Below are positions 1 through 7,551 of a DNA stretch of 38,199 nucleotides, in pieces. Position 1 is the first letter of the stretch; the number at the start of each line of letters is the position of its first letter. Position numbers and translations under genes: made by a program. The stretch comes from an uncultured Verrucomicrobia subdivision 3 bacterium (GTDB lineage: Bacteria > Verrucomicrobiota > Verrucomicrobiia > Limisphaerales > UBA11358): NCBI GenBank assembly GCA_903889895.1, contig CAISYZ010000236.1:1-38199 (forward strand). Reading direction: 5' to 3'. The notes under the pieces are model-generated. The model worked only from the letters and a program-made list of their open reading frames with translations, was not told the DNA's origin and made no database searches.

Positions 1-196
1 ATTTTACAGATTTTGAGCCTCACGCTCTTTGAGAAAATGCCCATTTCACAGGCGCTTGCTCAACTTCCACCCACCACACAACCGCCAGACACCGAAAACC
101 ATCAATGTTTACTGGGTTTCTAAACCGGACAGCAGTGATTTCACAATTAGTATTTCTTGCTATAGTGGCAGGCTTTAGCCCGGCCAGAACTGAACT
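1..196. other. Intergenic sequence at the window edge
   Basis: No supported gene. A 58-codon plus-strand reading frame (105-281) runs into the antisense of the neighbouring glycosyltransferase and shows no family features. The sequence is less GC-rich than the genes beside it. It may hold the 3' untranslated region of the minus-strand cluster, but I see no convincing terminator. Confidence 0.4.
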
Positions 197-1216
197 TCAG
201 GGCTTCCCCCGTTGCAAAGCTTGCAAGCAGGCTTGCAGCACTGTTTCCACTTGGATGTTCTTCATGCAAAGAATGTCGTGAGGGCATCCGTCAATCCAAT
301 GTAATCTGGGCTGACGATGATGACAGGCCAGGCACGGCGCACTGCTGGCAAGAAATAATCGCGTTTTTCTTGGCGAGAAACGCAACAAGGGCGCGGTTGG
401 TCCCCATAAGCTAACCGAGGGTATTTGCATCGAAGCGGCGATGTGCAACAGTCCAGAATCGATGCCAATGAACAAATCCGCCTGCGAAATGATGGCGATA
501 GTTTCCGGCAGCGTCAGTTGATCCACCAAAGAAATGGTTCCGGGAATTTCAGGAGCCTTAGCCTCCGTCAGACTCTGGTGACTATTGGTGCCCAGTTGGA
601 AAATCTTCTCAAACCCATTTTCCCGCAGGGCGGCAACCAAATGGATCCAGTTTTGACGTGGCCACTCCCGGATTGGCCAACTGGGGCCGGGGTGAATAAC
701 GATGAGTGCTTTCTGGCGGGATTTGGCAGAGCCAATATCATGGTTGGCCAAGAAAGATTGCATGCTCCGCAACGCAGCAGGATCATTGGTCAATCTCGGG
801 TGGTCATCATCCACCGAAATCTCGTAAGGCCGAGCGAATTCCCGAATCAATATTTCCGTGGAGTTCACACCCGGCAGCCGGTCAATGTATTCAAATGGAT
901 AATAAGGCCCCATCATCCAGCCATACCAATGATGCACAATCTCAAGGTAAGGAGTAGAGGTGACCTGAACCTGCAGGCCAGCCATCGGCGGGAGACATTT
1001 AAATTCAGCATGACAATTAAAAATATGAACCCGGCCGGGATGCCGCTGGATCAAAGGCAGCACAGCCGGAAAACTGCACAGAATGTCACCGATGCCCGCA
1101 TACCGGGAGAAGATAACCGGCCGTTTCCGGAAGCGCAGTATGGCCGGTAGCAGCACCGCGACCACAAACCGCAGGGCTTCCAGATGCCGCCGAAGTAAAG
1201 AAGAGTTTTTTTTCAC
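197..1216 (-). CDS. Glycosyltransferase family 9 (heptosyltransferase-like)
   Basis: A 339-residue protein with the two-domain GT-B layout of the ADP-heptose:LPS heptosyltransferase family (GT9). The N-terminal half has the acceptor-side motif RYAGIGDILCSFPAV (about 38-52), the usual G-x-GD stretch of the family. The C-terminal half has IVIHPGPSWPIREWP (about 172-186) and the donor-binding stretch DLFIGIDSGLLHIAASM (about 246-262), followed by SLWGPTAP. A Cys-rich tail (CLACHHRQPRLHWIDGCPHD) is common in GT9 proteins. It would act on the cytoplasmic face of the inner membrane, adding a sugar to a lipid-linked glycan. It is downstream of the methyltransferase and the Wzt/Wzm exporter on the same strand, which supports a role in surface polysaccharide. 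The sugar cannot be read from sequence. Start ATG at 1216, 51 bases after the upstream stop. Confidence 0.85.
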   Translation of the reverse strand: MKKNSSLLRRHLEALRFVVAVLLPAILRFRKRPVIFSRYAGIGDILCSFPAVLPLIQRHPGRVHIFNCHAEFKCLPPMAGLQVQVTSTPYLEIVHHWYGWMMGPYYPFEYIDRLPGVNSTEILIREFARPYEISVDDDHPRLTNDPAALRSMQSFLANHDIGSAKSRQKALIVIHPGPSWPIREWPRQNWIHLVAALRENGFEKIFQLGTNSHQSLTEAKAPEIPGTISLVDQLTLPETIAIISQADLFIGIDSGLLHIAASMQIPSVSLWGPTAPLLRFSPRKTRLFLASSAPCLACHHRQPRLHWIDGCPHDILCMKNIQVETVLQACLQALQRGKP

Positions 1217-1267
1217 ACGACATCCTCAAACCCAGCCAATGCCATAGCCAGATTGTTTGGTAAACCC

Positions 1268-2176
1268 TCAAGTTTCAGGGTGAGATTCGCCATAAAATTT
1301 GGACGGATGACCAAACCGATAGGTCAGAAAATAGCGGGGTGGTTCATAGTGATTTTCCGCCGTGAATGGGGCTGCGAAATGCTCGCCCACCAGATCATCC
1401 CGCACAAAGAAGGCATTAAGGCCCGTTAGGTCACACCCGACTAGGCTGTAACCCCGCGCTCGGCCCAAGCTTTCATAAGCTTTCAAGCTGGCTCCCTGCG
1501 CTTGGGTGACGTCCCATATCCCCGCATGATCAAAAGGATGAATCCACGCCAGTTCCGGAGGGATTCCGGCATTATATTCCACCACCACCACGCGCGGGCG
1601 GAACTTTTCCAGGGCCGCCCAGATATGATAGGTGTTCAGGTCAATATCCAGGGAAAACAAATCAATCTCAGCGGGCACGCCCAAATTCGCGAGCAACCCG
1701 CCAATCTCATCCGGTTGCGCAAAAGCCTGCCGAAGCTGCAGCCGGGCGGCGAGCGTTGGCATGACGGCGAGCCTTTGGGTAATGGACTGGCAGGATTTTT
1801 CATCGCATTCAATCCACCACCCGCGCCAGCCGGCGGCCAGCAGCGCCGTGGTGTTGTTTTCCGAGCCGTCGCCCACGCCAATCTCCAAAAAAGTTTTGGA
1901 CGTAACGCCAATCCGGCGAAAGATTTCGGCAATCATCCCGTCTTCGTGGTTTTGCGACCAGTATTGGGCCCCATACACCAACAGCCGTTTGGGATCGCGA
2001 TAGCGGGGATTGCCCGCCTTGATGGTCTCCATGGCCGACACCACCGCAGCGGCTTCGACATGGCGCAGATAGCTCGGCAAAATCTGGTTCAATCGCGCTT
2101 CCAGCTTGACCTGCTCGCGAACCAGCGGCAGGGCCTGATAGATTTTTTTGCAGAGGGATTTGATGGGGTTGGCCAT
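1268..2176 (-). CDS. SAM-dependent methyltransferase, FkbM-like
   Basis: A 302-residue soluble protein. The core has a methyltransferase-type nucleotide-binding motif, FLEIGVGDGSENNT (about 91-104), where the acidic residue and glycine-rich turn would hold SAM. This is followed by a strand ending in WWIECDEKSC and later by IDLFSLDIDLNTYHIW, in the position where FkbM-family proteins carry an acidic strand. The N-terminal 80 residues look helical and carry no known domain. It probably methylates a sugar or chain end. The next gene on the strand encodes Wzt with a C-terminal extension, and in some Wzt systems terminal methylation marks the chain for export, so a capping role is attractive but unproven. 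Only 6 bases separate it from wzt, so the two are almost certainly co-transcribed. Confidence 0.7.
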   Translation of the reverse strand: MANPIKSLCKKIYQALPLVREQVKLEARLNQILPSYLRHVEAAAVVSAMETIKAGNPRYRDPKRLLVYGAQYWSQNHEDGMIAEIFRRIGVTSKTFLEIGVGDGSENNTTALLAAGWRGWWIECDEKSCQSITQRLAVMPTLAARLQLRQAFAQPDEIGGLLANLGVPAEIDLFSLDIDLNTYHIWAALEKFRPRVVVVEYNAGIPPELAWIHPFDHAGIWDVTQAQGASLKAYESLGRARGYSLVGCDLTGLNAFFVRDDLVGEHFAAPFTAENHYEPPRYFLTYRFGHPSKFYGESHPET

Positions 2177-2182
2177 AAGAAA

Positions 2183-3460
2183 TTAAACGGTTGCCGCCGG
2201 ACTGACCGGCTTCCATGCCACGGGAATCCGGACAAAGCCCCAGCGATGGGTCTCCATGTGCGAATCGGCGGCCTCGTTGACCAATTCGGGCAATGGGAGA
2301 CCTTCGATAAAATCCCCGTAGCGCGGGCCGTCAAACAGGCCCACCGCCAGGGAATAAGCTTCCAGCTTGAGAAATTTCAAGGGAATGGAAAATTGCACGG
2401 TATATTCCCCGACACCCAGTTGCAGTTTGGGAAACCGGTCGGAATATGATTCGGAAAAAATCTTGATGCCTTCCGCATGGACAATGGCCATGGGAATATC
2501 GAGCGTGTCCGTCGGCTGGTCGATGCGGAACCGGACTTCCACCAGCAGGTCTTCCGTGTGGTTCAGGCGGGCCACCTGCTCGCCCTGCTGGTTCATGAAC
2601 TTCAAGCTCAACAGCCGGCCGACCTCTGCGGCCCGCTGCCGGGGATGGGTGGTCAGGTCGGTGGTGCCCGCCTGCGCCGACGCATTCTGATCCAGATACA
2701 TATTGATGCCCAGGTGGGCTTCGCCCACACAGGCAACCTTACCCTGCTTCAACAAAATGACGCTCCGGCACATCTGGCGGATGGCCTGAAGATTGTGGCT
2801 GACAAACAGCACGGTCCGGCCCGCCTGCGCCACGGTTCCCATCTTGCCCATGCATTTCTTCTGGAATTCCGCATCCCCGACAGCCAGCACTTCGTCCACA
2901 ATCAAAATCTCCGGCTCCAGATGCGCCGCCACGGCGAAGGCCAGCCGCATATACATGCCGCTGGAATAGCGCTTCACCGGCGTGTCCAAAAACTTTTCCA
3001 CCTCGGCGAACGCCACAATCTCGTCAAATTTTTTCCGGATCTCCGCCCGGTGCATCCCCAGAATGGCACCGTTCAGATAAATGTTTTCCCGCCCGGTCAG
3101 CTCCGGATGAAAGCCCGTGCCCACCTCCAGCAGGCTCGCCACACGGCCGCGCAGGCGGATGCACCCGGTGGTCGGCTCGGTGATGCGGCTCAAGATTTTC
3201 AACAGGGTGGATTTGCCCGCCCCGTTGCGGCCAATGATGCCCACCGCCTCGCCCGCCTTGATCTCGAACGACACGTCGTTAAGCGCCCAAAACTCCTCCA
3301 CTGATTTCCGGTTTGCGATTTCTGATTTCCGATTTTGGAACAGGGATCTGGCCTTGTCCGCGAGGACATCACGCAGCGCCACGTAACGCCGGCCCACCGC
3401 CTGATGCCGGAGCAGGTATTTTTTGCCGAGGTTTTCAACCTTGATGGCGTAGTCGCTCAT
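2183..3460 (-). CDS. wzt: ABC transporter ATP-binding protein, Wzt-like
   Basis: A 425-residue ATPase of the polysaccharide exporter class. Walker A is GRNGAGKST (77-85), the signature is YSSGM (165-169), Walker B is ILIVDE (185-190) and the switch histidine is in VLFVSHN. The nucleotide-binding domain ends near residue 250. The rest, rich in beta strands (about 265-425), fits the C-terminal substrate-binding domain of Wzt proteins that read the end of an O-antigen chain. Its partner is the Wzm permease at 3997-4824, separated by a four-helix-bundle gene. Residues 42-53 (QNRKSEIANRKS) match no conserved ABC element and are encoded by a short, repetitive AT-rich stretch like the intergenic filler elsewhere in the window, suggesting an in-frame insertion in a surface loop. 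ATG start overlaps the inverted repeat that borders the neighbouring element. Confidence 0.9.
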   Translation of the reverse strand: MSDYAIKVENLGKKYLLRHQAVGRRYVALRDVLADKARSLFQNRKSEIANRKSVEEFWALNDVSFEIKAGEAVGIIGRNGAGKSTLLKILSRITEPTTGCIRLRGRVASLLEVGTGFHPELTGRENIYLNGAILGMHRAEIRKKFDEIVAFAEVEKFLDTPVKRYSSGMYMRLAFAVAAHLEPEILIVDEVLAVGDAEFQKKCMGKMGTVAQAGRTVLFVSHNLQAIRQMCRSVILLKQGKVACVGEAHLGINMYLDQNASAQAGTTDLTTHPRQRAAEVGRLLSLKFMNQQGEQVARLNHTEDLLVEVRFRIDQPTDTLDIPMAIVHAEGIKIFSESYSDRFPKLQLGVGEYTVQFSIPLKFLKLEAYSLAVGLFDGPRYGDFIEGLPLPELVNEAADSHMETHRWGFVRIPVAWKPVSPAATV

Positions 3461-4003
3461 TTTTTAAAAGCTGAAATCTAAAATTCTAAAAAGCTTAAAG
3501 GTAATATTCCGGTTCGCGGGCATTCTGTTTGAATTTCAGGGTTTTAGCTTTTCAGAATTTAAGTTTTAGATTTTAGGCGAAGCCGCGACACCATGGTTAT
3601 GAAAATCGCCATCAATTCACCGGTTTCACGCTGGAGCTGATCCATCCGCCCGTTTTGGATGCCACAGTCTTCCCGCAGCAGTTCAAGCCATAGTTGTGAT
3701 TCATCCGCCTCCTGCAGCAGTCCATCCAGCTTGGAGCAAAACTCCGAATCGGAACGCGCCCGGGAAGCCTCGCGGGCATGGGCCGCCACCGAGGTCCCCG
3801 AACGCAGCAGTTGGTGGCCGAGCACCTTCACCTCTTCGCGCGCCTTCGGCAGGCTGACATACAAACGAATCATTTCTGATGCGTATTGTTTTGTCCGCTG
3901 GCGCAATTCTTCGGATAAACGGCTCATGTTTTTAAATGCTAAAATGAAAATGTTTAAATAAATTTCAGAGTTTTCAAATTTTAGCATTTCAGCTTTTTAA
4001 ATG
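3459..4003. other. IVS-like element with inverted ends between wzm and wzt
   Basis: The AT-rich ends at 3459-3488 and 3976-4003 are imperfect inverted repeats: AAAAGCTGAAAT followed by CTAAAATT on one side pairs with the complement of the other, with a one-base bulge. They enclose the four-helix-bundle gene and fall exactly between the wzm stop codon and the wzt start codon. Proteins of this fold are known from intervening sequences in bacterial 23S rRNA, where flanking inverted repeats form a stem. Finding the same arrangement between two protein genes suggests a small mobile or formerly mobile unit. The mobility is inference. Confidence 0.5.
3559..3927 (-). CDS. Four-helix-bundle protein (23S rRNA IVS protein family)
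   Basis: A 122-residue protein, almost all helical, of the four-helix-bundle family first seen in 23S rRNA intervening sequences (S23 family). Typical features are the opening RTKQYASEMIRLYVSLPKAREEVKVL pattern split over two helices, then LLRSGTSVAAHAREASRARS (about 43-62) and EADESQLWLELL. The central LLRSGTSV..N/H..EA pattern is the hallmark. Its biochemical function is not established. The frame continues 20 codons upstream, but that extension is AT-rich repeat sequence, so ATG at 3927 is preferred. It sits between wzm and wzt, on the same strand, within inverted repeats, so it would be transcribed with the exporter operon without obviously belonging to it. Confidence 0.85.
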   Translation of the reverse strand: MSRLSEELRQRTKQYASEMIRLYVSLPKAREEVKVLGHQLLRSGTSVAAHAREASRARSDSEFCSKLDGLLQEADESQLWLELLREDCGIQNGRMDQLQRETGELMAIFITMVSRLRLKSKT

Positions 4004-4824
4004 ATATCGGCAAACGCCTTTTCCGTGGCCCGAAAATATTTCAGGCCGGAAAACAGCAGCAGCGCCGTTACCGTCAGCGCGGCGGCCAGGCCCCAGGCGT
4101 CAAACGCCGCCGTGCCGCCCAACGCCCACCGGTAACCATCAATCACCGCCACCATCGGGTTCAGGTCATACCACAGGTAGGCCGGGCCGACGTGCTTGGC
4201 GTGGAACACGCTGCTGGTGAAAAAAACCGGCGAGACAAAAATTCCGAACTGGACGATGAACGGGATGACGTAACGGAAATCCCGGTATTTGACATTAAGG
4301 GCCGAGAGCCACAGACCGACGCCGAACGAGGCGAAAAACGCCAGCCCCGTGAACAGCGGCAGCGTCAGCAGCCGCCACGTCGGCGGCACGTGATACCAGA
4401 CCATCAGCCCGGCCAGGATGACCAGGGAAATCAGCAGGTCGCCGAAGCTGACAATCACCGCGCTGGCCGGCACGATGATGCGGGGGAAATAAATCTTGGA
4501 AATCATGTTGGCGTTGGTGATGAGGCTGTTGCTGTCCTCCGCCAGCGCCGAGGCGAAAAACTGCCACGGCAGCGTCGCGGCACAGATCAACACCGGATAC
4601 GGCAGGCCATCAGACAGCATCCCGCCCATCTTGCCGAAGATGACCGTGCCGATGAGGATGATGAGCAGCGGCCGGATTAGCGCCCACAGCACGCCGATGA
4701 CGGTCTGCTTGTAGCGCACCAGCAGGTCGCGCCACGAGAGGAAGAAGAACAGCTCCCGATAGCGCCAGAGGTCGGCCCAGTAGTGGCGCTCCGTCTTGCC
4801 GGCTTCGATGACCATTTCATTCAT
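3997..4824 (-). CDS. wzm: ABC-2 type polysaccharide export permease, Wzm-like
   Basis: A 275-residue integral membrane protein with about six hydrophobic segments. The N-terminal amphipathic stretch (RELFFFLSWRDLLVRYKQT) followed by VIGVLWALIRPL is characteristic of polysaccharide ABC-2 permeases, as is the late LNPMVAVIDGYRWAL motif. With Wzt it would form the inner-membrane channel that exports a lipid-linked glycan. The open frame extends to 4950, but the extra 42 residues are derived from repetitive intergenic sequence, so ATG at 4824 (or 4815) is the likely start. The stop codon lies inside the inverted repeat of the following element. The exporter sits next to GT9 and methyltransferase genes, which fits an O-antigen or capsule locus. 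Confidence 0.88.
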   Translation of the reverse strand: MNEMVIEAGKTERHYWADLWRYRELFFFLSWRDLLVRYKQTVIGVLWALIRPLLIILIGTVIFGKMGGMLSDGLPYPVLICAATLPWQFFASALAEDSNSLITNANMISKIYFPRIIVPASAVIVSFGDLLISLVILAGLMVWYHVPPTWRLLTLPLFTGLAFFASFGVGLWLSALNVKYRDFRYVIPFIVQFGIFVSPVFFTSSVFHAKHVGPAYLWYDLNPMVAVIDGYRWALGGTAAFDAWGLAAALTVTALLLFSGLKYFRATEKAFADII

Positions 4825-4986
4825 GCGTGAATTAACATCCTGCCAGCCGGCGGCTAAAAGCGGAAGCCAAAACCGGAAAGTTGAGACCGAAAATTTGAAG
4901 CGCCGCGAATTGCTGGTTTCCGGTTTCGAGACGCCGGTTTGTTCGAGCATTTTCCTCCCGGCCCGATTCCGCCGGTCAGCAACCCT

Positions 4987-5610
4987 TCAACCCGCCACCA
5001 CCGTCACGGCGGGCAAGGGATCGCTGCCGCTGACCCGGGTGAAGACGCCGGTCGGGTCGTTGCCGCCGGCCTTGGCGCCGGTCCACACTTCCACCACGGC
5101 CAGCGTGACGAACCGCGTGGCTTCGATGACCAGTTGCCATTGCTGCGGGGCGACGTCGTAAAAAATCCGGGGCGCGGCGCCGGACAACATTTGCGCCGGG
5201 TCGTCGTGGTGCAAATGCGCCCAGCCGGCGCCGAAGTTCAGCCAGAACCCCTGCTTCATGCCGGGCGCGCTGCCGGGCTTGAGATACGCGCTCCAAAATA
5301 ATTCCCCGCCGCCGGCGTAGCGCGCGAGGTCGCGATAAAACGCGCCGTCCCACGTGACGCCGCCGGCCACGCCTCGGCCCCAGCACGGGTCGCCGGGCTG
5401 GAGGTTGTTGGCGTCGGCCCAGCGTAGGCCGGAATCGAAGCGCGGGCGCAACGCCTCGCAGCCGTTCACGCCCACGAGGCCGTCGGCATAATTGGCGATG
5501 CGGTAAACGTCCGCCGTGGGGCCGGACGGTGACGGCGGCGCCAGTTCCTGTGCCAGTAACCGGCGGTGCAGAAACTGGTCGGCGTGTTTTAATTTCGTTT
5601 CGCGTTGCAT
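4987..5610 (-). CDS. Conserved hypothetical protein
   Basis: A 207-residue soluble protein of unknown function. It has no signal peptide or membrane segment. Visible features are a helical, charged N-terminus (KLKHADQFLHRRLLAQEL), then a tryptophan- and glycine-rich middle (WADANNLQPGDPCWGRGVAG; GFWLNFGAGWAHLHHDD) and an ending VEVWTGAKAGGNDPTGVFTR that looks like a beta-rich domain. Codon use resembles its neighbours. It lies upstream of the exporter genes and downstream of the small protein at 5692-6060, separated from it by a palindromic repeat. The reading frame is clean for 620 bases and the opposite frames look like shadows, so I accept it as a gene, but I do not recognise the family. 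Confidence 0.65.
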   Translation of the reverse strand: MQRETKLKHADQFLHRRLLAQELAPPSPSGPTADVYRIANYADGLVGVNGCEALRPRFDSGLRWADANNLQPGDPCWGRGVAGGVTWDGAFYRDLARYAGGGELFWSAYLKPGSAPGMKQGFWLNFGAGWAHLHHDDPAQMLSGAAPRIFYDVAPQQWQLVIEATRFVTLAVVEVWTGAKAGGNDPTGVFTRVSGSDPLPAVTVVAG

Positions 5611-5621
5611 GGAAAATAAGT

Positions 5622-5675
5622 GGTAGGGCGGTGCTGCCGCACCGCCAGCCGGCTGACCGGCAGGTCAGCCCTACC
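5622..5675. repeat. REP-like cloverleaf palindrome
   Basis: The outer arms GGTAGGGC (5622-5629) and GCCCTACC (5668-5675) pair perfectly. Inside are two further hairpins: GGCGGTG with CACCGCC (5627-5633/5640-5646) and CTGACC with GGTCAG (5653-5658/5663-5668, sharing a base with the outer stem). The result can fold as a three-way junction. It lies between two minus-strand hypothetical genes. This form is typical of dispersed intergenic palindromes; I cannot count copies elsewhere in the genome. Confidence 0.7.
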
Positions 5676-5691
5676 GTGTGGTTGTCCCCCG

Positions 5692-6060
5692 TTACTTCGC
5701 CGGGGTGGCGGCTTTCTTGGTCTTGTTGGTCTTGCCTGTGGCGCGGTCGCTTTTGCGCACATAGCCCATGGCGGCATATAATTCGCCGTCTTCGCCTTCG
5801 GTCGGATCACCTTTCACGGCGTTGACCACCAGATTGACCTGCTTCATGCTTTCCACGTCGGCATTGTCGCGGTCAGTCTCGGCGGCAATCCGTTGATCCT
5901 CCAGCGTGTCCAGTTGGGCGCGCGCGTCCAGGCTGGGCTGCACCTTGGCCGTGAACTGCGCGAGCGTCATGCCCGCGAAGCTCTTCGCGGCGCACACGTC
6001 CTTCCACGCTTTCAGCACGACGGCGATTTTATCGCCATAATCTTTGGGACTTCCTGCCAT
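5692..6060 (-). CDS. Small conserved hypothetical protein
   Basis: A 122-residue soluble protein with no recognised domain. It starts MAGSPKDYGDKIAVVLKAW, has a helical, acidic middle (LDTLEDQRIAAETDRDNAD, probably a coiled coil at about 50-75), then VNLVVNAVKGDPTEGEDGEL, AAMGYVRKSDR and a lysine-rich tail. I recall similar small proteins from other bacteria, with the same GDP-x-GED and MGYVRKS motifs, but no function. A strong ribosome site, AGGAGGTG, lies 8 bases before the ATG at 6060, so it should be well translated. Upstream is a ten-copy 21-bp tandem array, an arrangement repeated at the gene at 36478. It may be co-transcribed with the hypothetical gene at 4987-5610. Confidence 0.75.
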   Translation of the reverse strand: MAGSPKDYGDKIAVVLKAWKDVCAAKSFAGMTLAQFTAKVQPSLDARAQLDTLEDQRIAAETDRDNADVESMKQVNLVVNAVKGDPTEGEDGELYAAMGYVRKSDRATGKTNKTKKAATPAK

Positions 6061-6135
6061 ATGTTTTCACCTCCTGTTCACCGAAAAAGCATTGAAAACC
6101 GGTAAATACCGGCGTTGGGATACAAAAGTGGTGGC

Positions 6136-6345
6136 TTCGGTCGCACGCGAGCCGCCTACGATTGCGGTAGCAGGGCTTTCGGTTGCAACCGAGGGCTTTT
6201 CGGTTGTAATCGAGCCGCCTTCGGTCGCGGTAGAAGGGCTTTCGGTTGCGGAAGAGCAGCCTTCGGTCGGGGTAGAAGACCTTTCGGTTGCAAAGGAAGA
6301 GCCGGCTATCGCGGCAGAAGGCCTTTCGCTGGCGATAGAGGCGTC
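6136..6345. repeat. Degenerate 21-bp tandem array, about ten copies
   Basis: Ten units of 21 bases run without spacers. Most begin TTCGGT and continue with a purine-rich half such as GTAGAAGGGCT; units start at 6136, 6157, 6178, 6199, 6220, 6241, 6262, 6283, 6304 and 6325. Because 21 is a multiple of three, all three plus frames and at least one minus frame stay open. The plus frame reads a heptad like LSVAxEG, and the minus frame (6067-6453) a Ser/Thr-rich heptad like ATExPSx. Neither has independent support as a protein, so I list this as a DNA repeat. It occupies the gap between the XRE regulator and the small gene starting at 6060; its near edge is 75 bases from that start. Confidence 0.85.
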
Positions 6346-6373
6346 CGCTGGCGTGGAAAAAAATCCCGCTGTT

Positions 6374-6751
6374 TCAGGGAGCCGCTCGCCGCCTGTTCCG
6401 GAGGCATTCACGGTGTCTATTGAAGCACACCAACTCGCCCCGGTGAATGTCACAATTGTGGCATTTTTGGCAGCCCGCCGGCAGCCGGCGGAGCCAGAAC
6501 TCGGCCTCCAAGGCCAGTTCGCTGCCGGTCAGGCCAAACCCGGCGGCCACCTGTTCCAGTGCCCGCAGACTCAAATGACGCCGGTCATCCTCCACATAGC
6601 CGATGGTCTGGCGCGAGAGGCCGGCCCGGGCCGCGAGTTGCGCGGGTTTCAGGTGGTGCCGTTCGCGCCGGCGGCGGATGACGCCGGCCAGGGCTTCATT
6701 GATAAGGGCGAGCAAGCGGGGCGGTAACGGCGGAAAAACTTTTGCGCGCAT
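6374..6751 (-). CDS. XRE-family helix-turn-helix regulator with Cys-rich tail
   Basis: A 125-residue protein. Residues about 20-80 form a Cro/C1-type helix-turn-helix: RRRRERHHLKPAQLAARAGL, then SRQTIGYVEDDRRHLSLRAL and EQVAAGFGLTGSELAL. This is the usual pattern of an XRE DNA-binding domain. The tail contains a Cys cluster (GCQKCHNCDIHRGELVC) that could bind zinc. The open frame continues to 6799, but ATG at 6751 gives the normal domain start. It lies downstream of the SDR gene on the same strand, about 90 bases away, and next to the 21-bp array, which could be its target or simply a neighbour. I cannot assign regulated genes. Confidence 0.8.
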   Translation of the reverse strand: MRAKVFPPLPPRLLALINEALAGVIRRRRERHHLKPAQLAARAGLSRQTIGYVEDDRRHLSLRALEQVAAGFGLTGSELALEAEFWLRRLPAGCQKCHNCDIHRGELVCFNRHRECLRNRRRAAP

Positions 6752-6840
6752 AAGCCTGAAGGATTGAACCCAACATGACACGCCGGCGGAAAAATTCAAG
6801 CCGCCGCCGCGCGCCGGGCGGGCAAGGGGTCAAATCCCCT

Positions 6841-7551
6841 TCAAACTGGATGATTCTCGCCCTGACCCAGCACGGCAGAATCTTCCACCAACTGGAGGAT
6901 GCGCGCGGCGGCCTCCGTCGGAAGGGTGATCCGTCCGGCATTGGCACGGATGGCCTCGCTCAAGCGGGCATCCCATTGCTGCGTCAACGGCGTTTCCATG
7001 TAGCCCGGCGACACGCTGAAAACCCGGACGCCGCGCGCGGCATATTCGGCGGCGAGCGCCAGCGTGAAACCTTGCAGCGCGTATTTCGCCGTCAAGTAGG
7101 CGGCGAAACCCTTGGGCGGCGCGCCTTCGATGGCGGAAGTCAGGACATTGACGATGGTGCCATAGCCTTTTTTTAGCATGAGCCGGATCAAGGGCTGCGA
7201 GCAGCTCCACGCACCCTTGACCGCGACCAGAAAATTTTTCTCGAAATCCGCCCAGCCCAATTGGTGCAGCGGCATCGGCGAAAACGCGGCGCAGGCATTG
7301 TTCACCAGCGTCAGGCTGTCCGCCGTCTGAATTTCCGGGCGCTGCCACAGCGCCGGGTCGGCGGAGCAAACGTCGTGACGCAAGGCGTGGCCGGAAATTT
7401 TTTCCGACGCCATGAGTTCGACCAGTTCGCGTGCCGCGTTTTCATCGGCGGCATACAACGCCAGCACGTCGTAGCCCGCGCGACCGAAGGCGAGCGCGAT
7501 TTCGCGGCCCAAACCTTTGGTGCCGCCGGTGACGATGACGGTGCGTTTCAA
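6841..7551 (-). CDS. Short-chain dehydrogenase/reductase (3-oxoacyl reductase-like)
   Basis: A 236-residue classical SDR. The cofactor motif TGGTKGLG is at the N-terminus (about 7-14), followed by LVNNACAA in the NNAG position, and the catalytic pair is in AAYLTAKYAL (Tyr-x3-Lys) with the preceding Ser in LTSAIEG. The C-terminal SPGYMETPLT is typical of FabG-like reductases. It probably reduces a 3-oxoacyl thioester or a related ketone with NAD(P)H. I choose the TTG at 7551, read as KRTVIVTGG, because it overlaps the stop of the preceding gene (TTGA) and AGGAGG lies four bases upstream; the longer frame to 7599 runs through the neighbour. This overlap implies translational coupling to the MaoC gene. 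It is last in the acylation locus. Confidence 0.85.
   Translation of the reverse strand: MKRTVIVTGGTKGLGREIALAFGRAGYDVLALYAADENAARELVELMASEKISGHALRHDVCSADPALWQRPEIQTADSLTLVNNACAAFSPMPLHQLGWADFEKNFLVAVKGAWSCSQPLIRLMLKKGYGTIVNVLTSAIEGAPPKGFAAYLTAKYALQGFTLALAAEYAARGVRVFSVSPGYMETPLTQQWDARLSEAIRANAGRITLPTEAAARILQLVEDSAVLGQGENHPV

Noticed and set aside
105-281. A 58-codon plus-strand frame at the left edge
   Set aside because: It overlaps the 3' end of the GT9 gene on the other strand and has no ribosome site or family motif.
6067-6453. A minus-strand Ser/Thr-rich heptad protein across the first 21-bp array
   Set aside because: Any 21-base repeat without stops keeps a frame open. It overlaps the XRE gene end and contains the ribosome site of the next gene, so it is not accepted as a gene.
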